DNA of 22,937 nucleotides from a virus: positions 1-22,937 of the IMG/VR virus record IMGVR_UViG_3300010354_000699; one strand, written 5' to 3'. Below the pieces are notes generated by a model. That model had not been told where the DNA came from, did no database searches, and was given only the letters and a program-made list of their open reading frames with translations. Position numbers and translations under genes: made by a program. Below are positions 21,940 through 22,937 of the stretch, piece by piece. Within the stretch, counting starts at the first letter, position 1. Each line of letters opens with the position of its first letter.

Positions 21940-22230
21940 ATGTACGTTCAAGGCGGTACAACAAGAAATCTATTAGTTGCTACACAAAAACAAAATACAT
22001 TTTATAATAGATTAGGTATACAAGGAAATAATGTTGGATATAATCAATTTCCAACTTTAGTTTTACCTCAAACATTAAGTGCTGGCGAAGTTAATACAAG
22101 AAACATTAAATTTGAAATACCAAGTCCTAATGGAATGACTCCAGGACCTTTTGGTTTAGCTGGTTCTCAAACAGTCGGGGCATTAGTTAATCCTCCTAAT
22201 ATAACTAATATTACTACTGCTGGAGTTTAA
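21940..22230 (+). CDS. Small hypothetical virion-type protein (96 aa)
   Basis: A TTAAGGAA ribosome site precedes ATG 21940. The protein is rich in Asn, Thr, Gly and Pro: MYVQGGTTRNLLVATQKQN, then YNRLGIQGNN, a FPTLVLPQTLSAGE strand and an NPPNITNITTAG end. It has no Cys, no membrane segment and no recognisable motif. It sits between two structural genes one base apart from the next, so it is probably a small tail or neck component. Function unknown. Confidence 0.7.
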   Translation: MYVQGGTTRNLLVATQKQNTFYNRLGIQGNNVGYNQFPTLVLPQTLSAGEVNTRNIKFEIPSPNGMTPGPFGLAGSQTVGALVNPPNITNITTAGV

Positions 22231-22231
22231 T

Positions 22232-22591
22232 ATGCCTACTATAAACAATCGTAATGTAGTAGACAGAACCGTTGTAATTTATGATAGTTTTTATGATCAA
22301 ACTGCTACTATAGATGCTACAAAATATGATATTGTATATGGATTCTTTTATGAAAAGAATGATAATAAAAGAATCGCTGCTAACTTTGCTGCTGCTCTTT
22401 TTAGAATATCGCAAGAAACTGGTATCGATGTGTTATCATTACTGAATCAGTTAAAAGGTGCTCCAAATAAATTAGAACTTAATAAAACAATAAGTTACTA
22501 CTTAAATTTATTAAAATCTAAAACCTCACAATATGGTGTAGCAAGAGTTCCTGCTCCAAATGTTCCAGTTGCGAGAAACGTAGTATTATGA
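22232..22591 (+). CDS. Conserved small T4-like marine phage protein (119 aa)
   Basis: It starts one base after the previous stop. The centre is helical and conserved in style: VIYDSFYDQTATIDATKYDI, YGFFYEKNDNKRIAANFAAA, LFRISQETGIDVLSLLNQL. A Leu-rich TISYYLNLLKS helix and a basic, Pro-rich tail (RVPAPNVPVARNVVL) follow. I recall similar proteins (a YDAFY start, then VLTLLQQL and ATLAYYLNGLRS) in marine T4-like phages beside tail genes, usually labelled structural. Role unknown; position suggests a tail, neck or head-completion partner. Confidence 0.78.
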   Translation: MPTINNRNVVDRTVVIYDSFYDQTATIDATKYDIVYGFFYEKNDNKRIAANFAAALFRISQETGIDVLSLLNQLKGAPNKLELNKTISYYLNLLKSKTSQYGVARVPAPNVPVARNVVL

Positions 22592-22592
22592 T

Positions 22593-22937
22593 ATGGCTAA
22601 GTGGGCACAAGGAATCTATGAAGTCAAAAATCCTGCTAAGTATGTAGGTAAACATAAACCTAAATATCGTTCAGGTTGGGAACTTACTTTTATGATGTTT
22701 TGTGACAACAATAAAAGTATATTGTATTGGGCCAGTGAAGCATTACAGATTCCATATCGTAACCCATTTACAGGTAAACAGACTGTATACATACCTGATT
22801 TTTTTGTAGTGTATGAAAACAGAAATAAACAAAAGATTGCCGAAGTTGTAGAAATAAAGCCAAAAAAACAAAGCCTAATTGAAAGTAAAGTTGCTAATGC
22901 CAAAGATAGAATGGTAGTAGCATTAAATCACGCAAAG
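22593..22937 (+). CDS. gp4: Head completion nuclease gp4-like, N-terminal part (3' end outside window)
   Basis: The frame runs open from ATG 22593, two bases after the preceding stop, to the window edge: 115 residues, MAKWAQGIYEVKNPAKYVGK onward. Motifs of the gp4/gp50 family and the PD-(D/E)XK fold are present: RSGWELTFM (acidic Glu), YWASEALQIPYRNPFTGK, then the catalytic YIPDFFV and VVEIKPKKQ with Asp, Glu and Lys. T4 gp4 is about 150 residues, so most is here. It is needed to finish filled heads before tail joining, possibly by trimming DNA. No clear ribosome site; probably coupled to the preceding gene. Confidence 0.92.
   Translation, partial: MAKWAQGIYEVKNPAKYVGKHKPKYRSGWELTFMMFCDNNKSILYWASEALQIPYRNPFTGKQTVYIPDFFVVYENRNKQKIAEVVEIKPKKQSLIESKVANAKDRMVVALNHAK

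Overview
This window is a piece of a contractile-tailed, T4-like (myovirus) phage genome. The sheath, tube, neck and head-completion genes show this. It is AT-rich, uses the standard code, and packs genes with 1-11 nt overlaps or short gaps. It carries an IscA/HesB-type Fe-S protein, a MazG-like NTPase and small conserved virion genes. That set is typical of the marine T4-like cyanophage/pelagiphage group. The AT richness and lack of photosynthesis genes here lean towards a pelagiphage-like virus, but the host is an inference.

Layout: (a) 1-1428: the end of a conserved protein of unknown function, then a small virion-type gene in its own transcription unit (late promoter, 5' hairpin, 3' terminator). 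(b) 1433-4429: compact plus-strand run of two unknown genes, a coiled-coil protein with an Ala/Gly/Glu-rich tail, a small unknown, an IscA-like protein and a RecB-type PD-(D/E)XK nuclease. (c) 4435-9457: fibre/adhesin block with a 925-residue repetitive fibre, two further beta-rich virion-type proteins and a coiled-coil/membrane-anchor protein, closed by a terminator. (d) 9423-13006: minus-strand block with a Nudix hydrolase, gp15 (sheath stabiliser) and gp14 (neck). (e) 13020-16381: plus-strand block with an unknown 395-aa protein, a small membrane protein, MazG, gp13 (neck) and a dNMP kinase. (f) 16364-16724: a minus-strand HNH endonuclease gene. (g) 16767-22937: gp18 sheath, gp19 tube, a tube-related protein, two small conserved genes and the start of the gp4 head-completion nuclease.

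Most units are preceded by an 8-mer of the form NATAAATA, the T4-type late promoter, on either strand. Expression of the structural genes is therefore probably driven by a gp55/gp33-like late sigma system. Four genes (starts at 1445, 9848, 12994, 16711) have such an element, or a one-base-off version, only 4-5 nt before the start codon. Their late transcripts would be leaderless or nearly so.

The parts fit late morphogenesis: gp13/14/15 close the neck and cap the tail, gp18/gp19 build sheath and tube, gp4 finishes DNA-filled heads, and the fibre block provides receptor-binding surfaces. Nudix, MazG and dNMP kinase adjust nucleotide pools. The neck and sheath proteins gp14, gp15 and gp18 are about 1.7 to 2.2 times the length of their T4 counterparts. 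Some of the extra sequence looks like small carbohydrate-binding or beta-hairpin modules. I found no plainly new defence or mobile system. The most interesting signals are the leaderless late genes, the decorated neck/sheath, the GC-rich leader hairpin at 7846-7863 and the repeat structure of the fibre gene.
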